DNA of 64,000 nt from Cercis canadensis. Its lineage: Eukaryota > Streptophyta > Magnoliopsida > Fabales > Fabaceae. Below, piece after piece: positions 10,642-23,171 of the stretch (the stretch's first letter is position 1; every line of letters starts with the position of its first letter). The notes beneath the pieces are model-generated. The model was not told where the DNA came from, searched no databases, and saw nothing but the letters and a program-made list of their open reading frames with translations. Made by a program: the position numbers and the translations under genes. The DNA is taken from assembly GCA_003255065.1 (NCBI GenBank), contig QAOA01005496.1, positions 1-64,000 on the forward strand, read 5' to 3'.

Positions 10642-13600
10642 CTGCATGTTCATTATAGTTTTCATCAATGTTCTCAATATAATATGAATAAGTTGTAAAG
10701 AAGGAGTTAACCCTTTTACAATTAATGATGCTTTTGCAAAACATATAATATTCACATTCCTTTTTAGGATGTATCGTTATATAAAAGTGCAATTACTTAA
10801 ATTGTTAATAATAGCAACAATATTAACACTACAACAATTAAGAAGCAAGCATTCTAAAATCTTCAAAGAAAAGTCTTAAGTCAGTGGATCATACTCTCAG
10901 TCATAAGGCAATCTCTTCATCCCTTTCCCACTTCAAATTCACTTGATTGCAAATATATAGGTGAGAAAAAGAAGAAAAAGAAAAAAGCATTTCAAGATCC
11001 TTAAAGGCTAAGAACCCCCTAAGTACTAAGAAACTCCCCTACCATAAAGATTGAATGCTAGCTATTGCATAGGGTCAATATTGAAACCAATTATGTTGTG
11101 TTTGTATAACATACAATATGGGTATATGCATTTATATTATTAGCTTGAAAAAATCTTATCAAAATATAACAATAATGGATTAATTAGAATTTCAACCAAC
11201 AGAATATCTTCAATTTATTGATTTAAATACTACAATATATTAATATTAAAATTAAATTTAAAACATAGAAGTATGTAAAGTAAAAGAATATCACAGGCTC
11301 ATAGACTCATAGTTAATTGAATTAATTTATACACAAGCTCATCTGATTTTAAATATGTTGGCATGATTTTACTATAAATGGTTAAGATTAAAAAACAAAA
11401 AAAGCTATAGAGGAAATGGTTTGAAAGATTAAAATAAAAAAAAAAATACCTGGTGCAATGTAGCCGAGTGTAGCCAAAGTATTGGTATGTGTTTTAGATT
11501 GTCCTTCTTCTAAGAGTTTGGCAATGCCAAAATCACTAACATGTGCGACCATATTTTCGTCTAACAAAATATTGCTAGGCTTTATATCGCAATGAACCAC
11601 TGCTATTGAAGAACCATGATGCAGATATTCCAACGCTGATGCCACATCTATCATTATATTCAACATTTGCAATAAATCCAAAAAATAATTATTTGAATAC
11701 AACCATTTCTCAACACTTCCATTTGGCATGAACTCCATGATCAAAGCTTTGAAATCAACATTAGAACAACTACTGATGATCTTAATAAGATTACGATGTC
11801 GCAAATTGCGTATTGCATCACATTCTACATCAAAGCTCTTTGATGTTGCTTCCAAGTTCAAATTAAGCACTTTAATTGCAACCATCATCCCATCTAAAAG
11901 CATGCCTTTATACACAGAACTGAAATTGCCCTTTCCCAGTAAATTACTCTCATCAAATCCATTAGTAGCTTTTACAAGTTCATAATAGGAAATCCTTCTT
12001 GGTACTCCTAAAGTTGTTAAATCCCTTTGAGCTGGATTACCAACAGTTTTTCTTTTCCGTAGTAGAAGGATTATGCAGGAAACAACCAAAATGCTGGACA
12101 CAATTATGGGCAGTATGATTTTGACCCAAAGCAGATTTGACCTATGCCTCGTTTCTTTGCTACATGGTGGGACTTGCAGGCTTGTGTTGCCACAAAGTGC
12201 CTCATTATGCATGAAGGATTGAGCAGTGAAACTTTTGAAAGCTCCACCACTTGGAATCTCTCCTTGTAGTCTATTGTAAGAAAGATTAATAAATTTAAGA
12301 TAAACAAGTGACTCTAAAGATTTTGGAATCACACCAAACAAATCATTTTGGGCAAGGTCCAAGTCCTCCAAGCTTACCATTTCCCCGAGTGATTCAGGAA
12401 TAGACCCTTCCATTTTGTTATGAGCTAAGACAAGTGCTTGCAAAGTTTTCAAGCCACTAATGGCTCTAGGAATGTTGCCTGAAATCTGATTTCTTGACAA
12501 ATCCAACAGGATAACTGCTTTCAAGTTGTCGATCTCATATGGAAGAAATCCAGTTAAAGCATTTGAGGACAAGTTTACCTCCAATATATCTTTGAGAGTC
12601 CAAAGAGACAAGGGTATCTCAGAAACTAATTCATTAGAGCCCAGGTAAAGGTATCTTAAAGAAGTAAGATTCCCCAAGCATGTTGGTATCTCTCCAGAAA
12701 ACTTATTTCCATCCAGATACAAATAACTCAGACTTCTGATTTCACAGAGTTCATCAATGATGGAGCCCTGCAGTACATTATCACTGAGACTCAATGACTG
12801 AAGACTCTGTAATCCATTTATTGTTTCTGGAATGTGTCCACTCAAATCATTCCCTAGCACATTTAATGTTAACAAGTTGCTTAAATTTCCCAATTCCAGT
12901 GGAACATTGCCATAAATTTTGCAAGAAACAGCATCAAATTCTTGTAAAGAATTAGAAAAGTTTCCTAGTGACTTAGGAAGCTTTCCATGGAAAGAATTCT
13001 CCGATATTGAGATATATTTCAATTGCCTGCAATTTGTCAATGAAGTAAGGAAGTCCATCTCAGAAGTGTCAGCATCTAAGGTGAAATTATTGCGATCTAA
13101 AGCGAAATTTCTGAGGTCCCTTAAATTCCCAAGTGTGCTAGGTATAGCTCCACTAAATTCATTGGAATCCAGCTCTAACTGAATGAGTTTAGAAGCATTG
13201 GATATACTATTTGGAAGATTTCCAACAAGTTTGTTTTGATATAGGAATAGATCTTCTAGATTGGGAAGACCACATCCCATATCTGATGGAAGACTACCCG
13301 AGAAAAAATTGTTCGTGAGATATAAGTATTTCAAACTTGAGATGTTGAAAATATTCCAAGGAATGGATCCACTCCAATAGTTCTCTGCCAAATTAAGTAA
13401 CTCCAGTTTATTAAGAACCCCTATCTGCTTTGGTATAGAACCTGGAAACACAACATCATCGAATAGGAAATAATTAAGAATCAAGTAAAGATTATTTTTC
13501 AGCTTTCTAATGTCAGCAAATATAAAGTGAAGGGAAAAAATAATATACACAAACTAACAAGATAATTAAAATCTACCCCGATATAGGTTACTTTTATTGA

Positions 13601-16600
13601 TAGGCAACAAAATTTATTTCAAAATTAAGTTTGAAATTTTTAAATTAAAAGGTTTCTTTATATGTTATTTGTTTGTTAAAAAATATTTTAGCAAGTCCTT
13701 ATCACCTAACATCATACATATTTCACAAATCACATAAGTTTTACTCTAACAATTCCGAACTACAACTGAACTTAATCTCTGATAAAAAATCTAGTGCTTA
13801 TATTCCTTCATGTTCCCTTGGCAACTAGTTAAAAAGTCTTCACTAGATTTATTTAATGAACCTTAAATTTGTAACTTGATAAGATAATTTAGGAAGGAAC
13901 CTAATCTCAGTGCAAAAAAGTTAGATATCCATCGTTGAACAAAAGAAAAATAAAAAAATACGATGACAATTTCTTCTACTATAAATTAATCATAACTCCG
14001 TATAGTGCCATGAAAAATGGATCTCAATTCTTAATATGACCAATTAAAATCTATTTATAACAAAAGAAATAAAATGATAGATGGAGATACAATATTTTAA
14101 AGTAAGATGTATAGATGGGTAGATAGAGTGTACCTGTGAAGGAGTTGTTTTTTAAATATAATTCTTTGAGCAATGTGCAGTTGTCAATTTGTCTTGGTAT
14201 ATTTCCGCCAAAGTGGTTAAATGATATAGCAAATAATTCTAGTTGAGGAAGGTGATGACACATCTCCTGTGGGAGACTACCACGTAAATTATTAAATATA
14301 AGGGAGAGTACTCTCAAAGAAGACATGTTGAAAAGAGAGAATGGAATTTCACCTGTAAGTAACACAGAACTTAATCATATCAATTATCATAAATATTTTT
14401 TACCAAATTATATAAAAATAAAATAGCAAAACTAAATCTGCATTAAGGGTGCATTTGTTGTTTAGGAAAATCACATTATAACAGAAAGTGTATTCACAAG
14501 GAAAATATTCTCCGATAATGCATAAATTTTCTGGTGTTTGATTAAGACACAGAAAATTTAAAATTTTAAAGAATAACAATAGAAATATAGTGAGGCGCTG
14601 AAAGGAGAGTGTGACACTTGCCTTTGTTTTGTCTTTTGAGCTGAAACAACTCTTGCTTCTGTTGTCCATTATATATTTGAAATCTTACATGAAGTTTTGA
14701 GTTTCAACAGTGTGAAATAGTTTTCGAATAATTTCTCAAGTAATACTTCAATCTCATAATTATTACTAGAAATCGCGTTCATTGATACTACAGTTAATAT
14801 TTTAATGAAATAAATAACTTAAAGGCAGAATTACTATGAAATAAATTAATAAATGATTCCTATATACTTCGTGCCCAACACAGTAAAAAAAATCATGATT
14901 AGAATCATTTCATAACTCTTAATATATCACTAAAAAAGGTTAAGGACTACGAAGATAGATGTTTTAAATTCTTTTAATATTTTTTTGGTAAGAAATTTTT
15001 ATATATTTTTAAACAAGTATATTTTGTGCTCGAAATCATGAGGTTCTCTAAGCTATATTAATATATTTAATATTAAGCCACTATATGTGATTTAATAGTG
15101 TGGGGATTTTGGTAGTTTATAAGAGATTATGAATTCAAACCACTGCTATTTTCACACCTTAGATATTTTGTTAATGACACACCTTATTTAATGTCTAAAT
15201 ATATGATATAGACTAAATTACCTTCAATTAATATGAAATTTTTTAACTTTGATTAAAAACTTTCTATATTAAATGAGGGTAAATTAGTCTATATTATATT
15301 TAGATATTAAATAAGGTGTGACATTAGCAAAATTGAGTGTAAAAATAATGGCTCACTATATATATATATATATATTGTGATCGACGTGTAAATATCATAT
15401 TCATACCTTCTAAGTTATTGTCAGCAAGATACAAATATTGGAGTGTGGTCAAGTTTCCAATGTCACCTGGTATGCTTCCTTTGTTGAATGAATTGATAGA
15501 TAGTCTTAAATCTTTCAAGACTCTGCATTCATTCCAAATAGACGGCATATGACCAGAGAATTCATTTCTGGTAAGATCAAGTTGTTCAAGTTTCGGAAGG
15601 CCACGACATATATTCGCTGGGAGACTGCCAGATAGATTATTATAGCCAAGGATGACATCTTGTAGCATTGAGTTATTGAAGATCGTCAAAGGCAAGGAGC
15701 CGGAAAGGAAATTATTTTTAAGGTTCATGACTCCTAGTTGTGGAAGAGCACCAACCTTTTCTGGGATGTTTCCTTTAATTCAACATGAAAGAAAGAAAGG
15801 AAAAAACATGTTTCAGGATAAGATCATATATATTCCAATAATAGCACAATCATTGTAGCATTTCTTTGAATCCCTATGCTCAAATTAAATTTTGAAATAG
15901 CAAGTTTATGTTATAATATATATGTTAAGAAATATATTAATAATTTTTTGGTACTTTTGGCTACAACTTTAAATTCGAACACAAAACTCATAAGTTATGA
16001 GAACGACTTTAGTACCACTTAACTATGATAGAAACAAATTAAAATAAACATTGAGCAATAACTCAAGTGGTTATATACCTAATTTTTTTTTAAAAAATAC
16101 ATTAATATTAATGGGTTATTAATATATCTAATTTTCCCTTAATAAATTTATGTTTAATTAGTAATAAAATTAGGGTTATGGGTGATTGAACACTTAATAC
16201 ATTAGATCCAAATCAATCTTGCTTAATATTTTTGAAGTTTAGTGTTGACCCATATCTAATTTACCTATTAGGCCGAATATAAGAACCCAACTCTAACAAA
16301 AAAATAACAAAATTTAATCATGGACATAAAAATTTTTAAAAAATAAAAAGAAGAGAAAAACAGTCAAGTGAACTTGTCACATAGTGGCCAAAAGTGTAAA
16401 TTGAAAATTGGGTGGGTGTAAATTTATTAAAGGATTCAATTGTTTACTTTAACCTTCTTGGTGGGTTGTCATTGGATGAATGAATATGAGGTATAGCTGT
16501 GTATATTTAGGGGAAAATGAAGAGGGCATAGAGTAAAAACAAAAAGATATGTGTATATTTGTAGATGTTCGGTGGATGCGGTTAGGATTGGTTCTTAAAA

Positions 16601-19600
16601 TCCTAAAATTGCACCCGACTTTGTAACAAATTTTTTGAAAAATTGTCACTCATTTTATTCGCATCAACCAATCTAGTACTTATCCTAACATGAGACAATG
16701 ATCAATTTATTGAACATGGTCTTCTATAACCAAAATATTTTTTTTTCTTTTTTTTTTTCTAATTATTTCTATAGCTTTTTAACTATGAAATAGATAGAGC
16801 TAAATTTTTTAGTTGAAGAACTGAAAAAATGAGAATACAAACCTGAAACCATAATTATTTTGAGAGATTCTTAGACTAATTGTATGGTGTAACATAGCAA
16901 ATTCTTTTGTGAGACTTTAATTATAGAAAAATGTAAAATAATGTTTATGTGGAAAGAAAATAAAAACCATGCACATAAATAGTTTAAAAAAATCACACCA
17001 TTTTAATAAATAATTTTCAATGATATATATAACAAAAATAATTTTCAATTTTGGTACTAGATCACTAAAATTGAGTACCACAATGTCTATTAAACACTAA
17101 AAAGTTTAAAATTTTAAATTTAATTGGGTTTGATAACTCTATAAAATAGAGTTATTATAGCTTTAATTATGCTTAAGTTAGCTAGTTCTTAAGTAAGTTT
17201 TGCATGATTGTGTCCCATTTTGTTTAATTATTTTGTAAACTTAGTTAATGTCAATCTCTTAGTTTTAATTAATTTCCTAGCATGTTTTTAGTTAATTAAT
17301 AGTCCCTTTTTATTGTTTTTATAGGTTAGAGCATTAGGAGATTGAAGTTAGAGACTCAATGCGAAAATTCAAGTGTGTGAACAGTACCACGCCCAGCGCC
17401 AAACCACCAGATTTGACAGCTTGTCTCCAGTAAGCCAGCGCCAGGTTCGCAGCGCCCAGCGTTGGCGTTGGTGCTGATGTGTATTTTCATCATTTCTCTT
17501 GGGCTAACCTACCTATAAAAAGCAAGAGAGGGAGAGATAAAGCAAGATAGAGAGGAGGCGCCGTCAAGGAGCAAGAGGAGAGAGCTTGAGCTCGATTGGT
17601 GACGATTGGGACTCGGATTTCTCCTAGTTTTTACTCTCCTCTCTCATTATGAACTTTATTTCTCTGTCATTTCTCTGTTTTTCCGGTTTAAATATGTATA
17701 GCTAAACTCTCTTAGTTAGAGGATTGATGTAGCTCGAATTTTATGAAGCTTTGTTGTTGAATAATGTTATTTTGATGCAAATCTATTTGTTGGAGTAGAT
17801 TTTACCGTTCTTAATGCTTTTAAATGCTTGGCCATCATTTGAATGATTTATTGACTCATGTTGATGCTAGAGATAGTAAGATATGGGTGTGCTCTTGTAA
17901 TCTCTACCATGAATCAAGTTAATCTAGGAATAGATAACTTAGAGTGTGTTTGGATGAGGTATTTGTAGAGTGTAATGTATTTGTAAAGTGTATTTGAAAT
18001 ACTTATTTTGAATTACTCTGTTTGTATAACTTTTAGTGTATTTTTAAAATTTTAATGTATTTTTAGAGTGACTTTCAAATACTCAATACAGAGTATTTCA
18101 AATTCAATTAAAATAGTGTGTATTTGAAATTCATTTCTTCTTCCCCCGTGCCCCCGATACCGTCCCTCTCCCTCGAGCTTCCCAAACTCCGATAATAAGA
18201 ACAAAGCTGATGATTTTGGTGTTCCAAGTGTATGATCAGAGGACACAGGCATAGGTGGGAGTGGTAGATTTCATTATCCATCAGGCATAGCTATTGGGAT
18301 CTCATGGCTGTCAATAAGCAGAAAAATCATCCAACACAAACCAAGGAAAAGGAAAATGAAATTAATCATGAAAACCCACCAATCAATTACAAGCTCATGA
18401 CCTTCCAACGCTCCCAAAGTGAGAAAAACGACTCCACCTTGAATGAGTTCTATCCTGTGAAACCAGGTGCCGGCTCAATGTGTAATGGTTCTATGCTGAA
18501 TGGCGCTTCCCAAGTTGGGGTGCCACACAAAGGGATTGTAAATGCCAACGGGTCGCTCTGCTCCGACATAGGGCCGTCGCCATCTGTGGTGGCAGCGGCT
18601 ATAGCCAAGGGCATATATCCGGTGTCGCCACTGGATACTGCGGGAGGGTCAGTAATTGATGAATGGTCAGAAAAGAACAGCACAGAAGGGCTATAGACAA
18701 AGATAGAGAGATGGTGGATAGAGCTTCCGCCAGTATATGATCACCTTGACTATAAAAAACTGAAATCAACACCAAAGCAAGTTGGTCAAACTCCGAGACA
18801 GCCCAACCGCCGCAGTGGGTTGTTTTCGTGTTTCGGCACCGCTTATGGGTGCGAGTTTTCAATTACTTGTGGTGCTTTAGATGTTGCTCACAAATTGTTT
18901 GTAGAAATGCCAGTGTGAGATGTGGGTTCTTGGAATGCTATGATTTCTGGGTTTTGTTAGAATGGAAATGCAGCAGAGGCCTTGAATGTCTTGAATAGCA
19001 TGAAAATTGAGGGGTTAAAGATGAATCCGATTACTCTATCAATCCACGTCAAGAGAGAACAAAAAGGAAAAATAAAAATAAACTAACTCTAACATAATGT
19101 TTTGAATGTTAAAATACTCTTTTTATAATAAAATGTATCCAAACAATGTATTTTATAAATTCATGTATTTAAAATGTTGTATTTCAATTACATGTATTTA
19201 AAATTCACAAGAATTTATCAAATACTTTATCCAAACACAACCTTAGTTTATGTGGTCTTGAATTAATTTCCTAGAGCTTAATCACCTAGACAAGTTAATT
19301 GTACCAAGGAATTGGGAAATTAATTGGGATAGGGAGGATTGTTTCTCCAAGGAATTGGGTTCAATCAAATTAGGAAATTGGCCAACAACAAAGGATTGAT
19401 ATTTAGAATAACTTATTCTTCAGTGATTCAAAGGTTATTTTGTCTATGAAGTAACCGGAGTCAAATTAGAGTGAAATCAACCCCTAACCTTCTTTTGTTC
19501 ATTGTTAATTTCTTAGTTTAATTGTTATTAAATTGTTCTTGCTTTATTTTCTAGATTAATTAATTCATCATTCTTAAACTATCAATATGTCCAAATAGAA

Positions 19601-20788
19601 CCATTATTAGTGAAATTGGTAGTTACTAGCCTTAATCCTCGTGGGAACGATAATCTACTCATCATTATATTATTTGTGTGACCTGGTATACTTGCCGGTA
19701 GCAAAATCCACAACAGGGTTAAAGTTACAAAAGTTTGAAAAAGTTGACTTAAAATGAAATTTAATTTTTAGCCCAATTAAACTTAAATTTATCAATTATT
19801 TCAATCTTTGACTCATACTATGAGATTAAGTTTTATGACTTGTTCGAGATTATATGTTAGAATGCATAAAAGTTACTGTGTATTTCTAATAAAATAAATA
19901 AATGACTAAAGAGTTATTAATATTTTGCTTCACAACAAAGGGATTGGACTTAAATGAACAACAGATAAATTCACCCATAAAAAAAGTTTTCCCATAAACG
20001 CACACCATACTTTTTTAAAAAAAATAGAAATATGTAGCCATTAATAGAACAATAATAATAATATCACACATCATAACATCTCATATATTACCTGAAAACG
20101 AGTTATGAGCCAAAATCACCACTTCCAGTGAAGAGATGTTGAAGACTTCTGTAGGTATGCTGCCTGAAAACTTGTTAATTGCAGTATTTAAAGTCTTCAA
20201 TCGACAGAGTTGACCAATCTCAATTGGAATGCTTCCACCGATATGATTGGAATTCAAATCCAAGGTCTCAAGCTTTGACAAGTTGGATATGGATAGTGGA
20301 ATAAAACCACCAAAACTATTATTTTGGAGACTCAAATGTTGAAGTTCAGATAAACCTCCTATCCATGGTGGAATCTCTCCACTGAATCCATTGTAGCTCA
20401 AGTTCAGTAGCTTAACTCTATGCAATCGGTGTAACTCATTTGGTAGCTCACCATGGAAGCTGTTGTTGCTAAGGTCAAGTGCAACAAGAAATGAGAGATT
20501 TCCCAGTTCAGGGGGCATGATACCGGTAAGGCCCATGTTACTGAGATTCAAGGCCTTGACTCTTTCATGGCGGGCATCGCAAGTGACGCCAATCCAATTG
20601 CACAACGAAGAAGAATTTGACCAATTATTGGCCAAGAGATCATGATTACTTAAAGTCATAGAGGATTTCAATGCAAGAAGGGAAGATTTATCAGAGGTGA
20701 AAGTGGTTCTACTCATAGCCAAGTTACAAGCCATGAAGTAATGCACTGAGAGCGTGAAAATATAGAAAAGAAAGCAAAGTTTGGCCAT
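10283..20788 (-). CDS. LRR receptor-like kinase copy 1 (LRR-XII, EFR/Xa21-like), five exons
   Basis: Predicted exons are 20788-20092, 15772-15407, 14352-14134, 13441-11450 and 10641-10283, giving about 1,210 residues with every junction in phase 1. The order is signal peptide (MAKLCFLFYIFTLSVHYFMA), LRRNT, LRRs of the IPxxLGNLxxLxxLxLxxN type, a transmembrane helix near residues 862-890, then a kinase. Kinase motifs: glycine loop GKGNFSSV, catalytic lysine in VAIK, HCD in place of HRD (non-RD, as in PRR-type immune kinases), DFG, and APE formed across the last junction. Such proteins sit in the plasma membrane and bind microbial ligands; the ligand cannot be read here. Compared with copy 2 it lacks a 144-bp LRR exon; intron 1 (4.3 kb) is full of transposons. 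It is probably expressible, but splicing is predicted, not shown. Confidence 0.85.
11450..13441 (-). CDS. RLK copy 1 exon 4: remaining LRRs, transmembrane helix, most of the kinase
   Basis: 1,992 bp between a TTTCCAG acceptor and a GTATTTTT donor. It carries roughly 15 LRRs, a juxtamembrane-flanked helix (IILPIIVSSILVVSCIILLL) and kinase subdomains I to VIII up to GYIAP. The last exon base is G (11450); joined to AA of the next exon it makes the Glu of APE. Confidence 0.9.
14134..14352 (-). CDS. RLK copy 1 exon 3: three LRRs
   Basis: 219 bp (73 codons), phase 1 at both ends, acceptor TTACAG and donor GTACACTC. It encodes GEIPFSLFNMSSLRVLSL, then repeats ending NNSFTG. Copy 2 has the same exon length at 42746-42964. 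Confidence 0.8.
15149..15344. mobile_element. Foldback MITE in intron 2 of RLK copy 1
   Basis: About 196 bp whose two halves are near-perfect inverted repeats: the left arm (from 'ttgttaatgacacaccttat') is matched by the reverse complement of the right arm (ending 'ataaggtgtgacattagcaa'). The arms are roughly 80-95 bp around a short AT loop. The matching intron of copy 2 (42965-43391) lacks it. No coding capacity; superfamily not determined. Confidence 0.7.
15407..15772 (-). CDS. RLK copy 1 exon 2: five LRRs
   Basis: 366 bp (122 codons), phase 1 at both ends. The acceptor is TTAAAG and the donor GTATGAAT. It encodes NNFLSGSLPLTIFNNSML and NNLSGSLPANICRGLPKLEQ-type repeats. The acceptor has AAAG where copy 2 has ACAG, so it may be slightly weaker. 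Confidence 0.8.
18304..18696 (+). pseudogene. Captured host coding fragment of unknown origin
   Basis: A 130-codon open frame inside the Pack-type element, with near-balanced base composition unlike the surrounding AT-rich DNA. It reads from an ATG through a Ser/Asn/Gly-rich protein with SVVAAAIAKGIYPVSPLDTA near the end, then a TAG at 18694-18696. I do not recognise the parent gene. Codon-like composition and sharp borders suggest captured exon sequence; whether it is transcribed is unknown. Confidence 0.5.
18850..19040 (+). pseudogene. Captured pentatricopeptide-repeat (PPR) protein fragment
   Basis: One frame reads GALDVAHKLFVEMPV, stop, DVGSWNAMISGFC, stop, NGNAAEALNVLNSMKIEG. This matches the PPR pattern (xARKLFDEMPxRDVxSWNAMISGxxQNGxxxEAL) of plant organelle RNA-editing or processing factors. 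Two in-frame stops show it is non-functional. It lies in the same Pack-type element as the open frame just to its left but appears to come from a different parent gene. Confidence 0.7.
20092..20788 (-). CDS. RLK copy 1 exon 1: signal peptide, LRRNT, first LRRs
   Basis: The ATG at 20788 is chosen because a hydrophobic signal peptide follows at once, and because the start is shared with copy 2. An upstream in-frame ATG-like extension to 20908 would put 40 polar residues before the signal peptide. The LRRNT has the CNWIGVTC cysteine pair. The exon ends TTTTCAG before GTAATATA, splitting a glycine codon inside an LRR. Confidence 0.85.
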
Positions 20789-20828
20789 GTTTAGTCGCTT
20801 GGATGAGTCTAAGCACCGGGGAAGAGAA

Positions 20829-20850
20829 GTACATATATAATATATTTTGG
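20829..20850 (-). promoter_or_regulatory. Candidate TATA region of RLK copy 1
   Basis: On the minus strand AATATATTATATATGTACTT lies about 45-60 bp before the ATG at 20788. The same sequence is kept at the same distance in copy 2 (49629-49650). It would imply a very short 5' leader; this is inference from position and composition only. Confidence 0.3.
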
Positions 20851-22721
20851 AAGAATTACGAAAAAGGAAAGAAAGAAAATGACCAGTGGTTTTGTTTTTT
20901 AGAAGCATTTTTTAGTTTATTCCCTTCAAGTTCTAGTACTTGAAAAAAAGACCAAAATGTACTATAAATGTAACATAGCAAATTCTTTTGTCATATCATA
21001 CAAAATGAATAAATTACACCTCAGTACTATGTAGTTATTCTGTTATATATGTGATTATTCTCTTTATATTTAAACATAATAATGACATATATGAACATAA
21101 TAAGTTTATAATAGCAATGAGTATTTTGGTCATTTTCCATAACTTTACAGACACTTACTTAAAAATTTTATCCTTTCAGCACTTTGTGATTTTTATTCTG
21201 TTTTAAAACCTTACAATATATATATATATGCCTTCAATAACTTCTTATAGAAAGTAAATTTCATATATTCCACTATTAAATTAAAAGTTCTCATGATGTA
21301 TATCACATGTATAAAATTTTATTAAATTTGAGAATTGATTGATATTCCGTTAGATTATTTTATTTTAACAGAGAATAAGATTTTAAAATATAAGTAGATG
21401 TTATTGATTAGATTAGGTACTTAATAATTTTTTATATACATAAAATTTAACTTGTGTAATCAAGATTCGAGACCACAATATTATATGATTCAAGGTTTGG
21501 ATTAATAAAATTAACCTTTTAAAAAAAGTTATCTAAAAGTATAAGTGTTTAAACCTAGTATAAATATATACATTAGACAATTATGTCTTTTTTTATTTTT
21601 TAGACAAATAGTCAGATCATACAAATAAAAAAAAANAAAAAAAAAAAAAAAGTGCTTGGTTATTGTACGTTGGATGAGTAGGTGTTTTCTATAAAGTCAA
21701 AATTTCACATTCAACTATTTTTGTCACCCAACAACTGTGAACCATGGACTTGTCTCATGGTGGGTCTACCAACTTTATCTTCCTCTACGCAAAATGCTCT
21801 GAAAATCAACTCACTTCACCCAAATTTTCAACTTAGATAGATAGCCATCGCGGTCCTCTTTGACGGCAACGGCGCAAATTTTACGTGGTGCTTTCTGTAT
21901 CACAAGTTTTTTTTGTGCTTTTCTATGTTTTCCTTCTCATCTCAGTCTTCTATATACCTCTATACAAGTTAAAATTGGTAGCGTCTATGATATATATCAT
22001 TGAATTTGTTTGCATCTATTGACTTGACTTGGACGGATTCGAACTACCTTATATATATATTTTGAGCATAAAAAAGTTAAAACTGAAATAAACATTAAAT
22101 TATTATTTTTTATATTGTTTAGAATTTTGATCACTTATCACATTGAAGGCAAACATTTATTGATTAACAAGACATTACTTTTCGAAAAAAGTTAAACATA
22201 CTATTTATTAGGAGAAAACTATAGTCTAAGGATCTTCACTTAAATATGAAAATAATTAGGATCTCAACTAAGAGACTTACAAATTTAAATACCACTTAAA
22301 AAAACTGCATTTTTAGGCTGCGGTTAAATATGGGTTTTGAAAACCACCGCTAAATTCATTTTGTGAAGCTTGCACAGCCAATGGGGGTTTGCCATCGGGA
22401 AGAGATTTTTTGGCAATCAAGATCAATCCTCAAAAGAAAATCTACAAAAACAATTGTGACCACACACACACACCTATCCCTATCTCCATTCTTGATTCTC
22501 AAGCCCTATACTTGTTCCCAACCGGAAAACAATTAAGGAGCTTAACAAGTATGGGTAAAATTGTCATTCCCAGATGGAAGCCCAAAACTAAACACAAATG
22601 GAACAAGGAATAAAGCACCCTCGATATTAGCCCTAATGAATGTCAAAACTGCTTGAGGGGTATCATTGTAGTGTGTAAGACTAACATTAATATCAACAGC
22701 CATATTCTTCTTGATCTAAAT

Positions 22722-23171
22722 TAGGGATGGTAATTTACCCCATACCTGATGGGCCCCATTACTTTTACCTAGTCGAGTACAGGTATGGGGCAAAAAAAAT
22801 GAGTATGAGAATGGAGATAGATAATTTTTTGGGGCCAAGGCTGGGATAAGGAAGTCATGCTCCGCCCTACCCCACCCTGCTCCGTACTGTACATAAATAA
22901 ATAAATAAATAAATATATATATATAATACAGTACATAATTTTTTTTTTTAAAATTTAAAAAATGGCGTTGTTTTGGCTATGGGTTTTTTAGAAAAACATG
23001 ATTGTATAGGTAAATAAGGCGGGACATGATGCAGATGGGCATTCAATGGGCAAGGGATGGGGCTGTTGAAAAATCTCTGGCCGGGGATGAGTCTGGGGAT
23101 GGGGCATGGGGATGTCCTTCAGGGATGGGGATGGGGACGAGGAGTGCCTGCCCGCCCCATTGTCATCCCTA
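22722..23171. mobile_element. 450-bp hAT-like non-autonomous element
   Basis: Ends are TAGGGATGGTAATTTACCCC and ...CCCCATTGTCATCCCTA, giving imperfect terminal inverted repeats TAGGGATGRYAAT. It is flanked by ATCTAAAT (22714-22721) and ATTTGAAT (23172-23179), diverged copies of an 8-bp duplication. The empty site in block U2 near 54555-54565 reads 'aatctgaatag', fitting an original ATCTGAAT. The internal sequence is G-rich ('ggggatgggg' motifs at 23080-23135). No coding capacity. Confidence 0.8.

Larger units (their letters stand above)
17942..19242. mobile_element. Pack-type PIF/Harbinger (Tourist-like) element carrying host gene fragments
   Basis: 1,301 bp flanked by TTA at 17939-17941 and 19243-19245, the target duplication of PIF/Harbinger. 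Terminal inverted repeats: GAGTGTGTTTGGATGAGGTA on the left and the complement of a TGTGTTTGGATAAAGTATTTG-like end on the right. AT-rich subterminal arms enclose a GC-richer core at about 18130-19035 that is not transposase. The core holds an open frame (18304-18696) and a decayed PPR fragment. It is nested in a solo LTR, which is nested in an RLK intron. Confidence 0.8.
17131..19715 (+). mobile_element. Solo LTR of an Athila-like gypsy element in RLK copy 1 intron 1
   Basis: Starts TGATAACTC and ends TCCACAACA, flanked by the 5-bp duplication GGGTT at 17126-17130 and 19716-19720. The copy 2 intron has the unoccupied sequence 'taactgggtcaaaa' near 48141. A 1,301-bp DNA transposon plus a 3-bp duplication are nested inside, so the LTR proper is about 1,281 bp. 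It has the 'gtgggaacgataa' and 'acttgccgg' end motifs. No gag or pol is left, so it arose by LTR-LTR recombination. Confidence 0.85.

Noticed and set aside
12104..12307. Small open frames inside RLK exons on either strand (e.g. 11728-11985, 12104-12307, 40306-40563)
   Set aside because: They overlap conserved kinase or LRR coding in another frame and recur in both copies only because the exons are similar.
20081..20908. Longer N-terminus for RLK copy 1, starting at 20908
   Set aside because: The extra 40 residues are polar, precede a clear signal peptide, and are not kept in copy 2, where the frame starts at the same MAKLCFL methionine.
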